Assembly: GCA_025928545.1 (NCBI GenBank) | Contig: JAICJH010000012.1 | Span: 54,914-118,913, forward strand | Reading direction: 5' to 3' | DNA: 64,000 bases | From: Bryobacteraceae bacterium | Lineage (GTDB): Bacteria > Acidobacteriota > Terriglobia > Bryobacterales > Bryobacteraceae | Shown: piece by piece, positions 52,446 through 61,642 of the stretch | How positions within the stretch are numbered: position 1 is the stretch's first letter | Layout of the letters: each line of letters starts with the position of its first letter | The notes under the pieces: generated by a model | Seen by the model: the letters and a program-made list of their open reading frames with translations, nothing else | The model's database searches: none | What the model was told of the DNA's origin: nothing | Translations under genes and position numbers: made by a program

Positions 52446-53356
52446 TGCGGCTTCACCCCGCCCAGCGATGCCGTTCCCAGCATTCCGCCCAGGCCCATCG
52501 TCTCGACTGCGGATGAAGGCACAATCACCATGGATCCCTTTTCCTTGATTGCTTCATACAACATGTTCATCGCGCGCAGATGCAGCGCCACAGGGTTGTC
52601 CTGGTACATCGCAGCCGCCTCCGAAAACTTCTGCGCGATATCGGTCTCGGCCTGGCCAAGAATGATTCGGGCCTGCCGTTCGCGCTCGGCCTGCGCCTGT
52701 CGCGACATGGCATCTTCCAGGCCCTGCGGAATCCGTACATCGCGAATCTCGACCGATTGCACGGTGATGCCCCAGGGGTTTGTCTTTGCGTCGAGAATCC
52801 GCTGCAATTCCCGTCCCATCGTCTCGCGTTCGGTAATCAACTGCGCCAGTTCGTGTCGTCCGATCGATTCCCGCAGTGCCGTCTGCGCGCTCGTCGTAAT
52901 TGCCTGAACGAAGTTTTCGACTTCCAGAATCGACTTCTCGGCGTTCCAGACAAGCCAGAACACCACGGCGTCCACATTCACCGGGACCGTGTCGCGGGTG
53001 AGAGTTGATTCTGCCACTACACTCGATACCCGCACCCGCTGGTCTACCTTCTGGCTGAGCCTGTCCATCACCGGCACGATATAGAACAGGCCTGGGCCGC
53101 GCAGACCTATGTACCGCCCCCTGCGAAGCACGGCGATCTTCTCCCACGGGTCCGCGACCTTGATGGAAAACAGGAGATAAATTCCAATCGCCGCTCCCAC
53201 AATAAATGGCGCGCGGCCACGACCCGCCATCTTCTCCAGTTCCGACCGGGTCTGGTCGTCGAACAAAATCATGAGTGCCGCCCCGAACACGAGCGAAGCG
53301 ATCAAAAGAGCCACCGCGGTACCACTGATCTGATTCCTGTTACCGTCCTGCAACAT
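52442..53356 (-). CDS. SPFH/Band-7 membrane protein (slipin/stomatin-like)
   Basis: Membrane-scaffold protein of 304 residues. Two hydrophobic N-terminal segments (VALLIASLVFGAALMILF and PFIVGAAIGIYLLFSIKV) precede the Band-7 domain (PWEKIAVLRRGRYIGLRGPGLFYIVPVMDRLSQKVDQRVRVSSV, LTRDTVPVNVDAVVFWLV, GITVQSVEIRDVRIPQGLEDAMSRQAQAERERQARI). No partner NfeD-type protease is present. It is 6 bases downstream of the GntR gene and joined by a 4-base overlap to the TIGR03435 genes. Confidence 0.93.
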   Translation of the reverse strand: MLQDGNRNQISGTAVALLIASLVFGAALMILFDDQTRSELEKMAGRGRAPFIVGAAIGIYLLFSIKVADPWEKIAVLRRGRYIGLRGPGLFYIVPVMDRLSQKVDQRVRVSSVVAESTLTRDTVPVNVDAVVFWLVWNAEKSILEVENFVQAITTSAQTALRESIGRHELAQLITERETMGRELQRILDAKTNPWGITVQSVEIRDVRIPQGLEDAMSRQAQAERERQARIILGQAETDIAQKFSEAAAMYQDNPVALHLRAMNMLYEAIKEKGSMVIVPSSAVETMGLGGMLGTASLGGVKPQ

Positions 53357-53362
53357 AGCGCC

Positions 53363-53767
53363 TCATCTCCTCTTTCTTGCCACCTGCAACTGTTCCAGTA
53401 ATTCATCAATCGTGAATCCGTTGGCGCCGGCGCGCGAAACAACGTCGTCCGCGAATTTTTCGAGCAGCCGCTTCCGTTCCGTCGCGTCGCGGGTATCGTT
53501 TAGAGGAGCGATAAATGTTCCCGTCCCCTGCTCGGTGTTCAGCACGCCGCGGATTTCCAGCTCGTTGTAGGCCCTGATGACCGTGTTTGGATTGATAGCC
53601 AGATCCACCGCCAACTGGCGGACAGTCGGAAGCTGCACGCCTTCCTGCAAAGCGCCCGCCGCGATTCCTCCGGTCACCTGATCGATGATCTGCCGGTAAA
53701 TGGGAACCCCGCTTTGCGAATCCAGGCGGATTCGGAAGGGCTCGGCTTTGTCGATTTTTTTAGCCAC
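53363..53767 (-). CDS. GntR-family regulator, YtrA subfamily
   Basis: Short regulator of 134 residues: GntR winged helix (PIYRQIIDQVTGGIAAGALQEGVQLPTVRQLAVDLAINPNTVIRAYNELEIRGVLNTEQGTGTFI) followed by a short C-terminal helical stretch, as in YtrA-type proteins without an effector domain. It starts with GTG at 53767. It is the first gene of the slipin-TIGR03435 operon and likely represses it (promoter below). Confidence 0.92.
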   Translation of the reverse strand: MAKKIDKAEPFRIRLDSQSGVPIYRQIIDQVTGGIAAGALQEGVQLPTVRQLAVDLAINPNTVIRAYNELEIRGVLNTEQGTGTFIAPLNDTRDATERKRLLEKFADDVVSRAGANGFTIDELLEQLQVARKRR

Positions 53768-53775
53768 CTGGATAT

Positions 53776-53804
53776 ATAGTGTACTAGTTGTATAGAACAG
53801 TCAA
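53776..53804 (-). promoter_or_regulatory. Promoter of the GntR operon, overlapping an AT-rich operator-like site
   Basis: Minus-strand TTGACT -35 (53799-53804), 17-base spacer and CACTAT / TATATAT -10 region (53776-53781). The predicted transcript start falls within a few bases of the GTG start codon at 53767, so the mRNA may be nearly leaderless. ACTAGT (centre of GTACTAGTTG) is a palindromic core, in the region where GntR/YtrA repressors normally bind. The surrounding sequence is GC-rich, so the AT block stands out. Confidence 0.5.
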
Positions 53805-53975
53805 GCAATATCGTACGCCGCCCGGGGTCAAACGCCTCCGCCGGCGTCAAAGCTTCGCTCCCGATGCTCGTGATTGAGAGCATTGAACGCCCCACCGCGA
53901 ATTGAAAATTGCGCCGGCTCGCTCCGGTTGGCCCGCTCTGTGCCAAACTGTGTTCGAGAGGGTCATATCAAGCGG

Positions 53976-55832
53976 TTGTCGGAATCGGGCAATATTACGC
54001 GCAGAGAACTGGTCGGCACGCTGGCGCTCGCCGGTGGTGCGATCAATGCCTTTGCGCAAACCGATCAGCGTGCCCCCTCCGAATCGGATCCGCTTCATCA
54101 GCTTCACGCCGGCCATCCGCGTCTCATTCTGCTCGATTCCGATTTCGACCGTCTTCGCCTGCTCTATCGCGAGAATCCTCTGGCAAAGCGCCTTTACGGC
54201 GATCTCGAGAAAGAATGCGATCGCATCCTTTCAATTCCACCTGTCGAATACAGATTCACCGGGCCGCGTCTCCAGGTTCAGACTCGCCGCGCGATTGACC
54301 GTATTACTTCACTGGCGTTGATGTACCGGCTTTCCGGCCGCGATCCGTGGCTGCGCCGGTGCATGCTCGAAATGAACGCCGTCGCGGCCTTCCGCGACTG
54401 GAATCCCGGCCGCCTCATCGACACCGCCGAAATGGCCTACGCTTTCGCTGTCGGCTACGACTGGCTTTATAACGCGCTGACTCCCGACGAGCGCGGCACG
54501 ATCCGCGACGCCATCGTCACAAAAGCTCTCGATCCCGTGCTCCCCGTTTATCAGCGGCCAGGTGTCTGGATGCGCGATCGCCCGCACTGGAATCTTGTCT
54601 GCAACTCCGGGTTTGCCATTGCGGCCCTTGCCGTAGCGGAAGATGTTCCCGAGAAGAGCTCAGCCGTACTGCGCGCGGCATTGGATTCTGTTCCTCGCGG
54701 CCTCCAGGCCTATACGACGGAAGGCGCCTGGCCCGAGGGCCCCGCTAACGGTGAGTACGCGATGCGATATGCCTGTCTCCTGTTCGCGTCGCTCACGACC
54801 GCGGTGGGTTCCGACAGCGGCCTCAGCGGCGCGCGCGGTTTCGACCATGCCGCTCGGTTCCGCATCTATACAACGGGGCCAGGCAATCGCACCTTTAATT
54901 TCGCGGGCTCGCCCGATGACGCGATGACGACCCCGGAACTATTCTGGCTGTCAAAGCGCTTCTCCAGCCCCACGCTTGCCTGGTTCGAGCAAAAGCAATG
55001 CGAACGGAGTCAGCACGCGGACCCGCTGGATCTGGCCTGGTTCGAACGCGACACGCGGCCGCCGCAAGCGCCGGGGTGGCCTCTCGATTCCGTTTTTCAC
55101 AGCGTCAACGTCGCATCCTTTCGCAGCACGTGGGACGATGCGAACGCTCTCTTTTTTGCCATCAAGGGCGGGGACAACAAAGCCGGGCGTTTCCATCTGG
55201 ATCTGGGCAGCTTTGTGCTGGACGCGGGAGGTACCCGATGGGCCATTGATCCCGACCTCGGCGACACGCCTTCGGTTGCGCCCTCCGGTGCGGGCGCTCC
55301 GCCGCAATCGTGGATCACCCGCACGGAGTCGCACAACACGCTGTTGATCGATAGCGAAAACCAGGATCCGCGCGCCGAAGCCGTCATTACCCACCAGGAA
55401 TTTTCGCCGGACCTCAGTTGGGTTCAGCTCGATCTCGGCAAGGCGAACGGCGCCAGAATCCGGCAGTGGGTGCGGCGTGCCGGAATCCTCCAGCGTCAGG
55501 CAGTCCTCATCCACGACGTGCTGAGGGCCGCCCAGCCGGTGGACGTGGTTTGGGGCATGGTGACCGATTCCGATGTATCTCTGAACGGTCCCGCTGCCAC
55601 GCTGAAGAAGGGCGCATGGAATCTGGCGTTGGAGATACGCACGCCGCGCCACGCTGTTTTCGACACGATTGCAGTCGGCCCGCTGCTCAAGAAGTTGATT
55701 GTCCGGTTAGGCGACAAAACAGCCGATCTGGACCTCAGCATCCTGCTGACTCCATATAAGGATGGCCAGCCGAAGCCGAAGGTCACCGGGCAGTTTCCGG
55801 AACTGACGGTAGCGCAGGCAGCGCCAAAATAG
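53976..55832 (+). CDS. Tat-exported heparinase II/III-like polysaccharide lyase
   Basis: Secreted enzyme of 618 residues if started at the TTG at 53976; the frame opens upstream at a TTG at 53874. The N-terminus has a twin-arginine signal (TRRELVGTLALAGGAINAFA). The first half is an alpha/alpha-barrel (LMYRLSGRDPWLRRCMLEMNAV, YAFAVGYDWLYNALTPDERGTIRDA, WNLVCNSGFAIAALAV). The second half is a beta-sandwich, with FFAIKGGDNKAGRFHLDLGSFVLDAGGTRWAIDPDLG and RTESHNTLLIDSENQDPRAEAV, typical of heparinase II/III-like lyases. Substrate unknown, possibly uronic-acid polymers. Confidence 0.85.
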   Translation: MSESGNITRRELVGTLALAGGAINAFAQTDQRAPSESDPLHQLHAGHPRLILLDSDFDRLRLLYRENPLAKRLYGDLEKECDRILSIPPVEYRFTGPRLQVQTRRAIDRITSLALMYRLSGRDPWLRRCMLEMNAVAAFRDWNPGRLIDTAEMAYAFAVGYDWLYNALTPDERGTIRDAIVTKALDPVLPVYQRPGVWMRDRPHWNLVCNSGFAIAALAVAEDVPEKSSAVLRAALDSVPRGLQAYTTEGAWPEGPANGEYAMRYACLLFASLTTAVGSDSGLSGARGFDHAARFRIYTTGPGNRTFNFAGSPDDAMTTPELFWLSKRFSSPTLAWFEQKQCERSQHADPLDLAWFERDTRPPQAPGWPLDSVFHSVNVASFRSTWDDANALFFAIKGGDNKAGRFHLDLGSFVLDAGGTRWAIDPDLGDTPSVAPSGAGAPPQSWITRTESHNTLLIDSENQDPRAEAVITHQEFSPDLSWVQLDLGKANGARIRQWVRRAGILQRQAVLIHDVLRAAQPVDVVWGMVTDSDVSLNGPAATLKKGAWNLALEIRTPRHAVFDTIAVGPLLKKLIVRLGDKTADLDLSILLTPYKDGQPKPKVTGQFPELTVAQAAPK

Positions 55833-55975
55833 GCCGGCTCGCGGCTGTGGCCCTTGTTTCACACCGTGACCCTAACTGACCGATCCGGAGGTGAATCAAT
55901 TCCGTACAACTGGTTTGTTTCCAGTGGATATCTCCCACAAGCCGGTTGGCACACCGGATGCACATTGAATCTGCG

Positions 55976-56212
55976 ATGACTTCGCGGATTTTTGCCGTCA
56001 CCCGATCCGGTCTGGTCGCCCTTTCGATTTCCGTGGCGGCGCTTTGGGCCTGCGTGGGGGCCGAAGCGGCCACCCGCCATCTGGCCGACCGGGAAGCCAC
56101 TGCCAGCATCCGGAGGCTGGCCGAACTGCGGCGCGCGATCGGAAAATCAGACCTCACCCCGGCCCGCGAACCGAGACCTGTATCTAACCGTCCCCGACCC
56201 TCGATTTCATAA
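55976..56212 (+). CDS. Small membrane/secreted protein, uncertain
   Basis: Protein of 78 residues if started at the ATG at 55976 (MTSRIFAVTRSGLVALSIS); an ATG at 55958 also exists. One hydrophobic segment (SGLVALSISVAALWACVGA) is followed by a charged part (DREATASIRRLAELRRAIGKSD). It is consistent with a short membrane-anchored protein. There is no clear ribosome site, so it is tentative. It lies 63 bases before the Gly-rich protein gene, same strand. Confidence 0.4.
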   Translation: MTSRIFAVTRSGLVALSISVAALWACVGAEAATRHLADREATASIRRLAELRRAIGKSDLTPAREPRPVSNRPRPSIS

Positions 56213-56280
56213 ATAAATCTTTACAGACCGGGTCGCCAACCTGTTACAAAGAATCGGTTCCGAGCGCCTATACTGGTGCT

Positions 56281-57516
56281 ATGCGAACTGTCAGACATAC
56301 GGCATTACTGGCGATGCCACTTCTTGCTCTTTCCGGCCTGGTCCAGGTCGCCAGTGCTCAGGCACCGGCTGCGGCGTCACCTTACACGAGCGTCAGCGGC
56401 ACTATCAGCAAGATCGATCTGGCCGGCAAGGTGATCGGCGTCAAGACCGATTCAAGCGAAACAACCGTCAAGTACAGTGACCAGACGAAGCTGATGCAGC
56501 TTCCTCCCGGGGAAGCCGATACGAAGAAAGCAACCCCGCTCAAGGCGGAAGAAATCTCGGTGGGCGATCATATTCTCGCCCGTGTCCAGACCAAAGATCT
56601 GACGGGCCTTCCCGCCGGCACGATTTACGTGAACCGCGCTTCCGATATCGCGAAAGAAAACGCGGCTAAGGCGCAGGAGTGGCAGACTCAGGCGGTGTCG
56701 GGTTTTGCCGACAGCGTGGATGGCAAAAAAGTCATGATGAAAGTGAAGGGCGCCGCGGGTGCTCCGGATCATGATGTGACTCTCGATCTCAGCGGTAACG
56801 TGAGCTACCAAAAATTCAGCGATAAGACTTTCGAGTATGAACGCTCGGACGCTTCCGCCATCAAGGTTGGCGATCATCTTCGCGTTCTCGGCACGAAAAA
56901 CGCCGATGTCACCCAGATCAAAGTGACCGATATCGCGGCTGATGCCATTAAGCAGATCGGCGCGACGGTCAAGTCGGTGGACCCGGCAACCGGCCAGATT
57001 ACTGCCACCGATACCGCCAAGAAGAACGTCACGATTACGATCCGGCCAACGACGAAAGTAAAGCGTCTGGACGATCCGACCGCCCTGATGATTGCGCGAA
57101 TTGTGAATCCGTCGTTTCAGGGTACGGGCGGCAGAGGTGGTGGACGGGGCGCAGGTGGCCCGGCGCCCGACGGCGCAGCCCCGGGTGGCGGCGGTCGTGG
57201 CGGTTTCGGCGGACAGGCTGGCGGCGGTGCTCCCGGCGGCAGCGGCTTCGGTGGACGTGGCGGCGGTCGTGGCGGACGCGGTGGAGCGGCACAGATCCAG
57301 ACCATCGTGGATTCGCAGCCGGACGCAAAAGTCGCCGACCTGAAACCCGGCGAGCCGATCATCGTTTCCGGTCCCGCTTCGGCGGATGCATCGAGCTTTT
57401 CGGCGATGATGGTGCTGGCGGGCGTGGATCAGATCCTGCGGGCGGCGCCTGCAACTGGTGCCGATCCTCTGGGCAGCGGCTGGAGCAATGTCGGCGGCGG
57501 TGGCGGCGGCGAGTAA
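56281..57516 (+). CDS. Secreted protein with DUF5666-like domains and a Gly-rich segment
   Basis: Protein of 411 residues with a Sec signal (MRTVRHTALLAMPLLALSGLVQVASAQ). Several small beta-barrel modules follow (SVSGTISKIDLAGKVIGVKTDSSETTVKY, VGDHILARVQTKDLTG, QTQAVSGFADSVDGKKVMMKVKG, and VKSVDPATGQITATDTAKKNVTITIRPTTKVKRL), resembling DUF5666-like OB-fold repeats. A very Gly/Arg-rich segment (about residues 281-338) lies before the last module. The similar Gly/Arg composition of the EF-hand protein suggests a shared style of secreted protein. Function unknown. Confidence 0.75.
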   Translation: MRTVRHTALLAMPLLALSGLVQVASAQAPAAASPYTSVSGTISKIDLAGKVIGVKTDSSETTVKYSDQTKLMQLPPGEADTKKATPLKAEEISVGDHILARVQTKDLTGLPAGTIYVNRASDIAKENAAKAQEWQTQAVSGFADSVDGKKVMMKVKGAAGAPDHDVTLDLSGNVSYQKFSDKTFEYERSDASAIKVGDHLRVLGTKNADVTQIKVTDIAADAIKQIGATVKSVDPATGQITATDTAKKNVTITIRPTTKVKRLDDPTALMIARIVNPSFQGTGGRGGGRGAGGPAPDGAAPGGGGRGGFGGQAGGGAPGGSGFGGRGGGRGGRGGAAQIQTIVDSQPDAKVADLKPGEPIIVSGPASADASSFSAMMVLAGVDQILRAAPATGADPLGSGWSNVGGGGGGE

Positions 57517-57543
57517 CGCCCATCCATCGACGAGCGAAGATTT

Positions 57544-57583
57544 AAAAGCAAAGCGCCGGTCGAGAGACCGGCGCTTTGCTTTT
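57544..57583. terminator. Perfect 18-bp hairpin terminator before asnB
   Basis: AAAAGCAAAGCGCCGGTC (57544-57561) pairs perfectly with its reverse complement (57566-57583) around a GAGA loop, with A/T-rich ends giving a T-run on each strand. It ends only 14 bases before the asnB ATG, so it either ends the upstream transcript or controls read-through into asnB. Confidence 0.85.
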
Positions 57584-57597
57584 GTTACCCTGGTGTC

Positions 57598-59535
57598 ATG
57601 TGCGGCATCGCCGGATTTACTAACAGCGGTGACGCTTTCGGCGGCGAAGATCTGATTCGCCGGATGACCGCTACCATCGTTCACCGCGGTCCCGATCAGC
57701 AGGGCTGCTACACCTCCACCGGTATCGCGCTCGGCGCCGTGCGGCTTCAGGTGATCGATCTGGATGGTGGCGAGCAGCCGGTCCGTTCCGGCCTCGAGAA
57801 TGACCCTGGCCAACACACGGTAATCGTCTACAACGGGGAGATTTACAACTTCCCGGAACTGCGCGCCGAACTGGAAGCGCTCGGCCACCGGTTCCGCTCC
57901 GATTGCGATACCGAAGTTGCTCTGCGTGCTTTCCTCCAGTGGGATACGGGCTGTTTCCAGCGGCTGCGCGGGATGTTCGCGATGGCGATCTGGTGCGAGC
58001 GCGACCGGCGTCTGGTGCTGGCCCGCGACCGCATGGGAATCAAGCCGCTCTACATTCGGCGGGTCGGCAGCGACCTTGTCTTCGGTTCGGAACTGAAGGT
58101 TCTGTTCGAACATCCCGGAGTTTCGCGGCAGCTGGATTTAGCTGCGCTAAGTGATTTTCTTTCATTACTGTACGTGCCAAGTCCTCGGACTCTGGTTGAG
58201 GGCATCGAGAAGCTTCCTTCGGGACATTACCTGGAGTGGCGCGATGGCATTTCGAAGGTCACGCCTTACTGGAAGCTGCAATTTGCGCCTGACCGATCGA
58301 TCACGGAAGAAGACGCCCGTGCGGAACTCGATGGCCTGCTCCGCGAAGCTGTTCGCGAAGAACTGGTAAGCGACGTTCCGCTGGGAGTCTGGTCGAGCGG
58401 CGGAATCGATTCCTCGACGCTGCTCCATTACGCGGCTGAGATGGGTGCCGGTCCGATAAAGACTTTCTCGATGGTCTTCGAGTCAAAGTCCTGCGATGAA
58501 AGCCCTTACTTCCGCGAGATCGCGCGCATTTACGGTACCGAGCATCATGAGTTCGAACTGAATCGCGATTCCGAAATTGTAGGTGCGATCGAAGATTTCG
58601 CCTTCTATTCGGACGAACCTGGCGCCGATGCGGGGGCGCTGCCGGTCTGGTTTCTTTCGAAGATGAGCCGGCAGGATGTGACGGTGGCACTCTCGGGCGA
58701 GGGCGGCGACGAATTATTCGGTGGCTATCTGACCTATCGGGCAGACGGGCTTGCGCGCGGGTTACGCGCGGTGCCGCCGGTGTTCCGGCAAATGGCCTTG
58801 TCGGCCGCCCATGGAGTTCTTCCCGCATCCGACGACAAGATCGGTTTCGAATACAAAGTGAAGCGGGGAATCGAGGGCTCCCTGCTGCATCCCGACGAGG
58901 CGCATCTTTTCTGGAACGGCGCGTTCTCCAGGGAACAGAAAGCCGCGATTCTGCCGACTCTGCCTTATCACGATCTTCGGAGGCTGACTGCCGGGTTGCC
59001 CTCCGCGCGCGAGATCGGATTTCTCAACCGATACCTGTTGCTCGACCAGCACTATTACCTTCAGGACAATCTGCTCTGCAAGGTCGATCGTATGAGCATG
59101 GCGCATTCGCTGGAAGTTCGTCCACCGCTGCTCGACCATCGGATTGTGGAGTTCGCGGCCCGCTTGCCGGAGAAACTGAAGATCGATGGCCCGCGCCAGA
59201 AGATCATCCTCAAAAGCCTGATGCGCGACAAGCTGCCTGCTTCCGTGCTGAACAGGAAAAAAGCCGGGCTCGACATTCCCGCGCACGAGTGGTTCCGCGG
59301 GCCTCTGCTGCCGATATTCGAGGACACGGTGAATGCTCAGGCGGTGCGCGACAACGGCCTCTTCGACCATGCGGCAATTCAACAACTGCTGAACGATCAC
59401 AAGACCCGGCGGATCAATGCGGGGTATCAGCTATGGGCGCTGCTCACGCTGTTTCTTTGGCTGAAGAAGTGGAAGATCGAAATGCCGGATGGGCACGAAG
59501 GTCGCCGCGCCGGAACGCTTGCCGCGATTCCATGA
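57598..59535 (+). CDS. asnB: Asparagine synthase (glutamine-hydrolysing)
   Basis: Converts aspartate to asparagine with ATP and glutamine. The 645 residues begin MCGIAGFTNSG with nucleophile Cys2, then RGPDQQGCY and YNGEIYNFPELRAELEALGH. The synthetase half has the ATP loop GVWSSGGIDSSTLL, VALSGEGGDELFGGYLTYR and the MSMAHSLEVRPPLLDHRIVEF block. Large AsnB-type proteins sometimes amidate other substrates. No ribosome site is visible; the ATG is 14 bases after the hairpin terminator. Confidence 0.94.
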   Translation: MCGIAGFTNSGDAFGGEDLIRRMTATIVHRGPDQQGCYTSTGIALGAVRLQVIDLDGGEQPVRSGLENDPGQHTVIVYNGEIYNFPELRAELEALGHRFRSDCDTEVALRAFLQWDTGCFQRLRGMFAMAIWCERDRRLVLARDRMGIKPLYIRRVGSDLVFGSELKVLFEHPGVSRQLDLAALSDFLSLLYVPSPRTLVEGIEKLPSGHYLEWRDGISKVTPYWKLQFAPDRSITEEDARAELDGLLREAVREELVSDVPLGVWSSGGIDSSTLLHYAAEMGAGPIKTFSMVFESKSCDESPYFREIARIYGTEHHEFELNRDSEIVGAIEDFAFYSDEPGADAGALPVWFLSKMSRQDVTVALSGEGGDELFGGYLTYRADGLARGLRAVPPVFRQMALSAAHGVLPASDDKIGFEYKVKRGIEGSLLHPDEAHLFWNGAFSREQKAAILPTLPYHDLRRLTAGLPSAREIGFLNRYLLLDQHYYLQDNLLCKVDRMSMAHSLEVRPPLLDHRIVEFAARLPEKLKIDGPRQKIILKSLMRDKLPASVLNRKKAGLDIPAHEWFRGPLLPIFEDTVNAQAVRDNGLFDHAAIQQLLNDHKTRRINAGYQLWALLTLFLWLKKWKIEMPDGHEGRRAGTLAAIP

Positions 59536-59782
59536 CACAGGCCGCCGGCGAGCGCCCCGAAATATTCAGTTGGCAAGGATCATGCGGCCGGAGCTCTTTG
59601 GCGGAGACGACCTGAACAGCTGAGATGGTAATTCTCCCGATTGAAAGTAGCATGCCGGAGCGTAAAAGGCGTGCTGCGGAGGGCCGTGGCTGCGACGTGA
59701 AATCTATCCTAAACGGCTTCAGGGCAGTAAGATAGCGGCGACCGAAGATTTCCTAACTTCACTGTGACTCGCGTTCACCCCC

Positions 59783-61642
59783 CTAGCGGGAGAGGTGGCC
59801 GGCTTTAGCTTCGGACAACACGATATCGTTGGTTTCGACGATCGTGCCGGTGATCGAATCGAGGTTGATGCGACCGCTCTGATAGCTTACGGTGGCGGAT
59901 AATTCGGAGGCCTTCGCGGCAGCGAGATCGCGCTGCTGCTGGATCACGTTGTAGGCAGTCGATTCGCCCAGCTGGAACTTTTTCTGCTCCGCTTCGAGCA
60001 ACTGCTGCTGGAGGATGAGATTGGCATGGGCCGCCTGATATCGGGCTCTCGCCTGGCGTAACGCCACTACTGAGTTCGTCACATCGACTTCCACCTGATT
60101 CCGGGTGGCTGCCGTGGTCAATTGGGACTGCCTGTACTGCAGTTGATCGATCCCGAAATCGGCCTGTGCCGCCCGGTTGCCGATGGAGGCACTGGCGAAG
60201 ATGCCGGCGGACTGGGTGGGGTAGTCGCGGCCGAAAACCTGCCGGAGAGCGGTTCCCGCGCCGCCGATCAGGAAGGCGTCCGGCAACTGCCCGCTGACAG
60301 CGTGCGGCGCGCCGGCGAGACCTGAGTTGGTGACCGTTGCGAACACCTGTGCCGAGGGCAACAGGCCATTTCGCGTGCCCAGATTGGAGATTTCCGTATT
60401 CTTCAGATCCAACTCGTCCGTCTTCAGATCGCTGCGGTTGGCATAGGCCTTCGCGACGAGTGCTTTGATATCGAAGGTTTCGTCGGTATCGGAAATAGAG
60501 ATGGTGCCGGTTGGAACGATGGAAACTCCCGCGAGTACAGGGTCGGCGGTGCCGGTGCGGCTGATCAGATTCTTGAGCTGTAGTTCGCCCTGAGCGAGCG
60601 AGGTCTGCGAATTGACGAGGGCAAGCTTGCTGGTGGCCAGTTGGTTTTTCGAGGTGATCAGATCGATGGCGGCGAGATCGCCGAGGTCGACGCGTTTCTG
60701 GTTGTCGGTGACAAATTGCTGCGCGGTATCGAACGCGCTCTGCTTTGAAGTCACGTCTTCGTACGCGTTGGCCAGAGACCAATAACTGTTGAGCACAGTC
60801 GCGATGGTGCGGGCCACGGTGGTATGGAACTGGAGATCCGACATGGCGAGGTTGTTGCGCGCCACCGTAATGTTGCGTTCACCAACCGCGATTCCAAAGC
60901 CGCGCAGCAGGTTGTGATTGACAGAAAGCGACAGCGATTGCGCGACTGAAGGATTCAGCGCATCGGTGGGCGAGTTTTCTTTCAGATAACTGTCTTTGAA
61001 GGTGAGAGTTGCGGAACCGCCCGTCACAAAGCCCTGCTGGAAATTAGCGGAATGATTGCGCGAATCGTCAATCAGGGCCGTGGTGGCGCTCTGCGTCGAA
61101 TTGGCCTGGGGAGTTGTGCGATGGGCGAAAGTGGAAGCTTCCTGAATGGACGGATCGAGCGTCTGCGTCACTGGACCGATTTGCGAGACTGTCGCGTTGC
61201 CGGCATTGCCGCCGCTACCGGCGTTGCCACCGCCGCCTACACCCGCGGCAGCCTGGCTACCCTGGACGCCCTGACCGCTGGTAACGGAGCTGGCTTGTGA
61301 TGCGCCGCTCGGAACGCCCGGTAAAGCACCACCAGCCTGGGACCGTTCCAAACGCCACTCGAGCATCACGGGATTGTAGCGGGCGACTTCGATATCGATG
61401 TTGTTTTCGAGCGCGAGCGCAATGGCATCGTGCGGAGAGAGATACAGTTTGCCGGCGCGGATCAGACTCTGGAGCCGGTCCGAATTGCCGAGGCGAATTG
61501 GCGGAACGGTGGCCTCGGTATAGGGCCGTTTGTACAGGGGCGCAACCGGGCGGACCGGGTTTATGCCGGCCTGCTGGGCGAAGATGACCTGGGAAAAACA
61601 CGCAGCGATTGCGGTGGCGCGCCGCCTGACTCCAAACGTCAT
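59783..61642 (-). CDS. TolC-family outer-membrane efflux channel protein (1)
   Basis: Outer-membrane channel of 619 residues with an N-terminal signal (to FAQQ). TolC-like repeats are seen in the long helical segments: LSLSVNHNLLRGFGIAVGERNITVARNNLAMSDL, TIATVLNSYWSLANAYEDVTSKQSAFDTAQQFVTDNQKRVDLG, and near the end LRQARARYQAAHANLILQQQLLEAEQKKFQLGESTAYNVIQQQRDL. A Gly-rich insert lies near residue 120-150. Its start overlaps the next TolC gene's stop by 4 bases. It has no pump or adaptor nearby; the RND pump at 6-9 kb lacks a channel. Confidence 0.9.
   Translation of the reverse strand: MTFGVRRRATAIAACFSQVIFAQQAGINPVRPVAPLYKRPYTEATVPPIRLGNSDRLQSLIRAGKLYLSPHDAIALALENNIDIEVARYNPVMLEWRLERSQAGGALPGVPSGASQASSVTSGQGVQGSQAAAGVGGGGNAGSGGNAGNATVSQIGPVTQTLDPSIQEASTFAHRTTPQANSTQSATTALIDDSRNHSANFQQGFVTGGSATLTFKDSYLKENSPTDALNPSVAQSLSLSVNHNLLRGFGIAVGERNITVARNNLAMSDLQFHTTVARTIATVLNSYWSLANAYEDVTSKQSAFDTAQQFVTDNQKRVDLGDLAAIDLITSKNQLATSKLALVNSQTSLAQGELQLKNLISRTGTADPVLAGVSIVPTGTISISDTDETFDIKALVAKAYANRSDLKTDELDLKNTEISNLGTRNGLLPSAQVFATVTNSGLAGAPHAVSGQLPDAFLIGGAGTALRQVFGRDYPTQSAGIFASASIGNRAAQADFGIDQLQYRQSQLTTAATRNQVEVDVTNSVVALRQARARYQAAHANLILQQQLLEAEQKKFQLGESTAYNVIQQQRDLAAAKASELSATVSYQSGRINLDSITGTIVETNDIVLSEAKAGHLSR

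Noticed and set aside
57100..57300. GGC-rich tract as a simple-sequence or mobile repeat
   Set aside because: It codes in frame for a Gly/Arg-rich segment within a secreted protein, so it is part of the gene.
56452..58113. 553-residue minus-strand frame opposite the Gly-rich gene and asnB
   Set aside because: Antisense shadow that runs through the perfect terminator hairpin; contains Ala/Thr low-complexity only.
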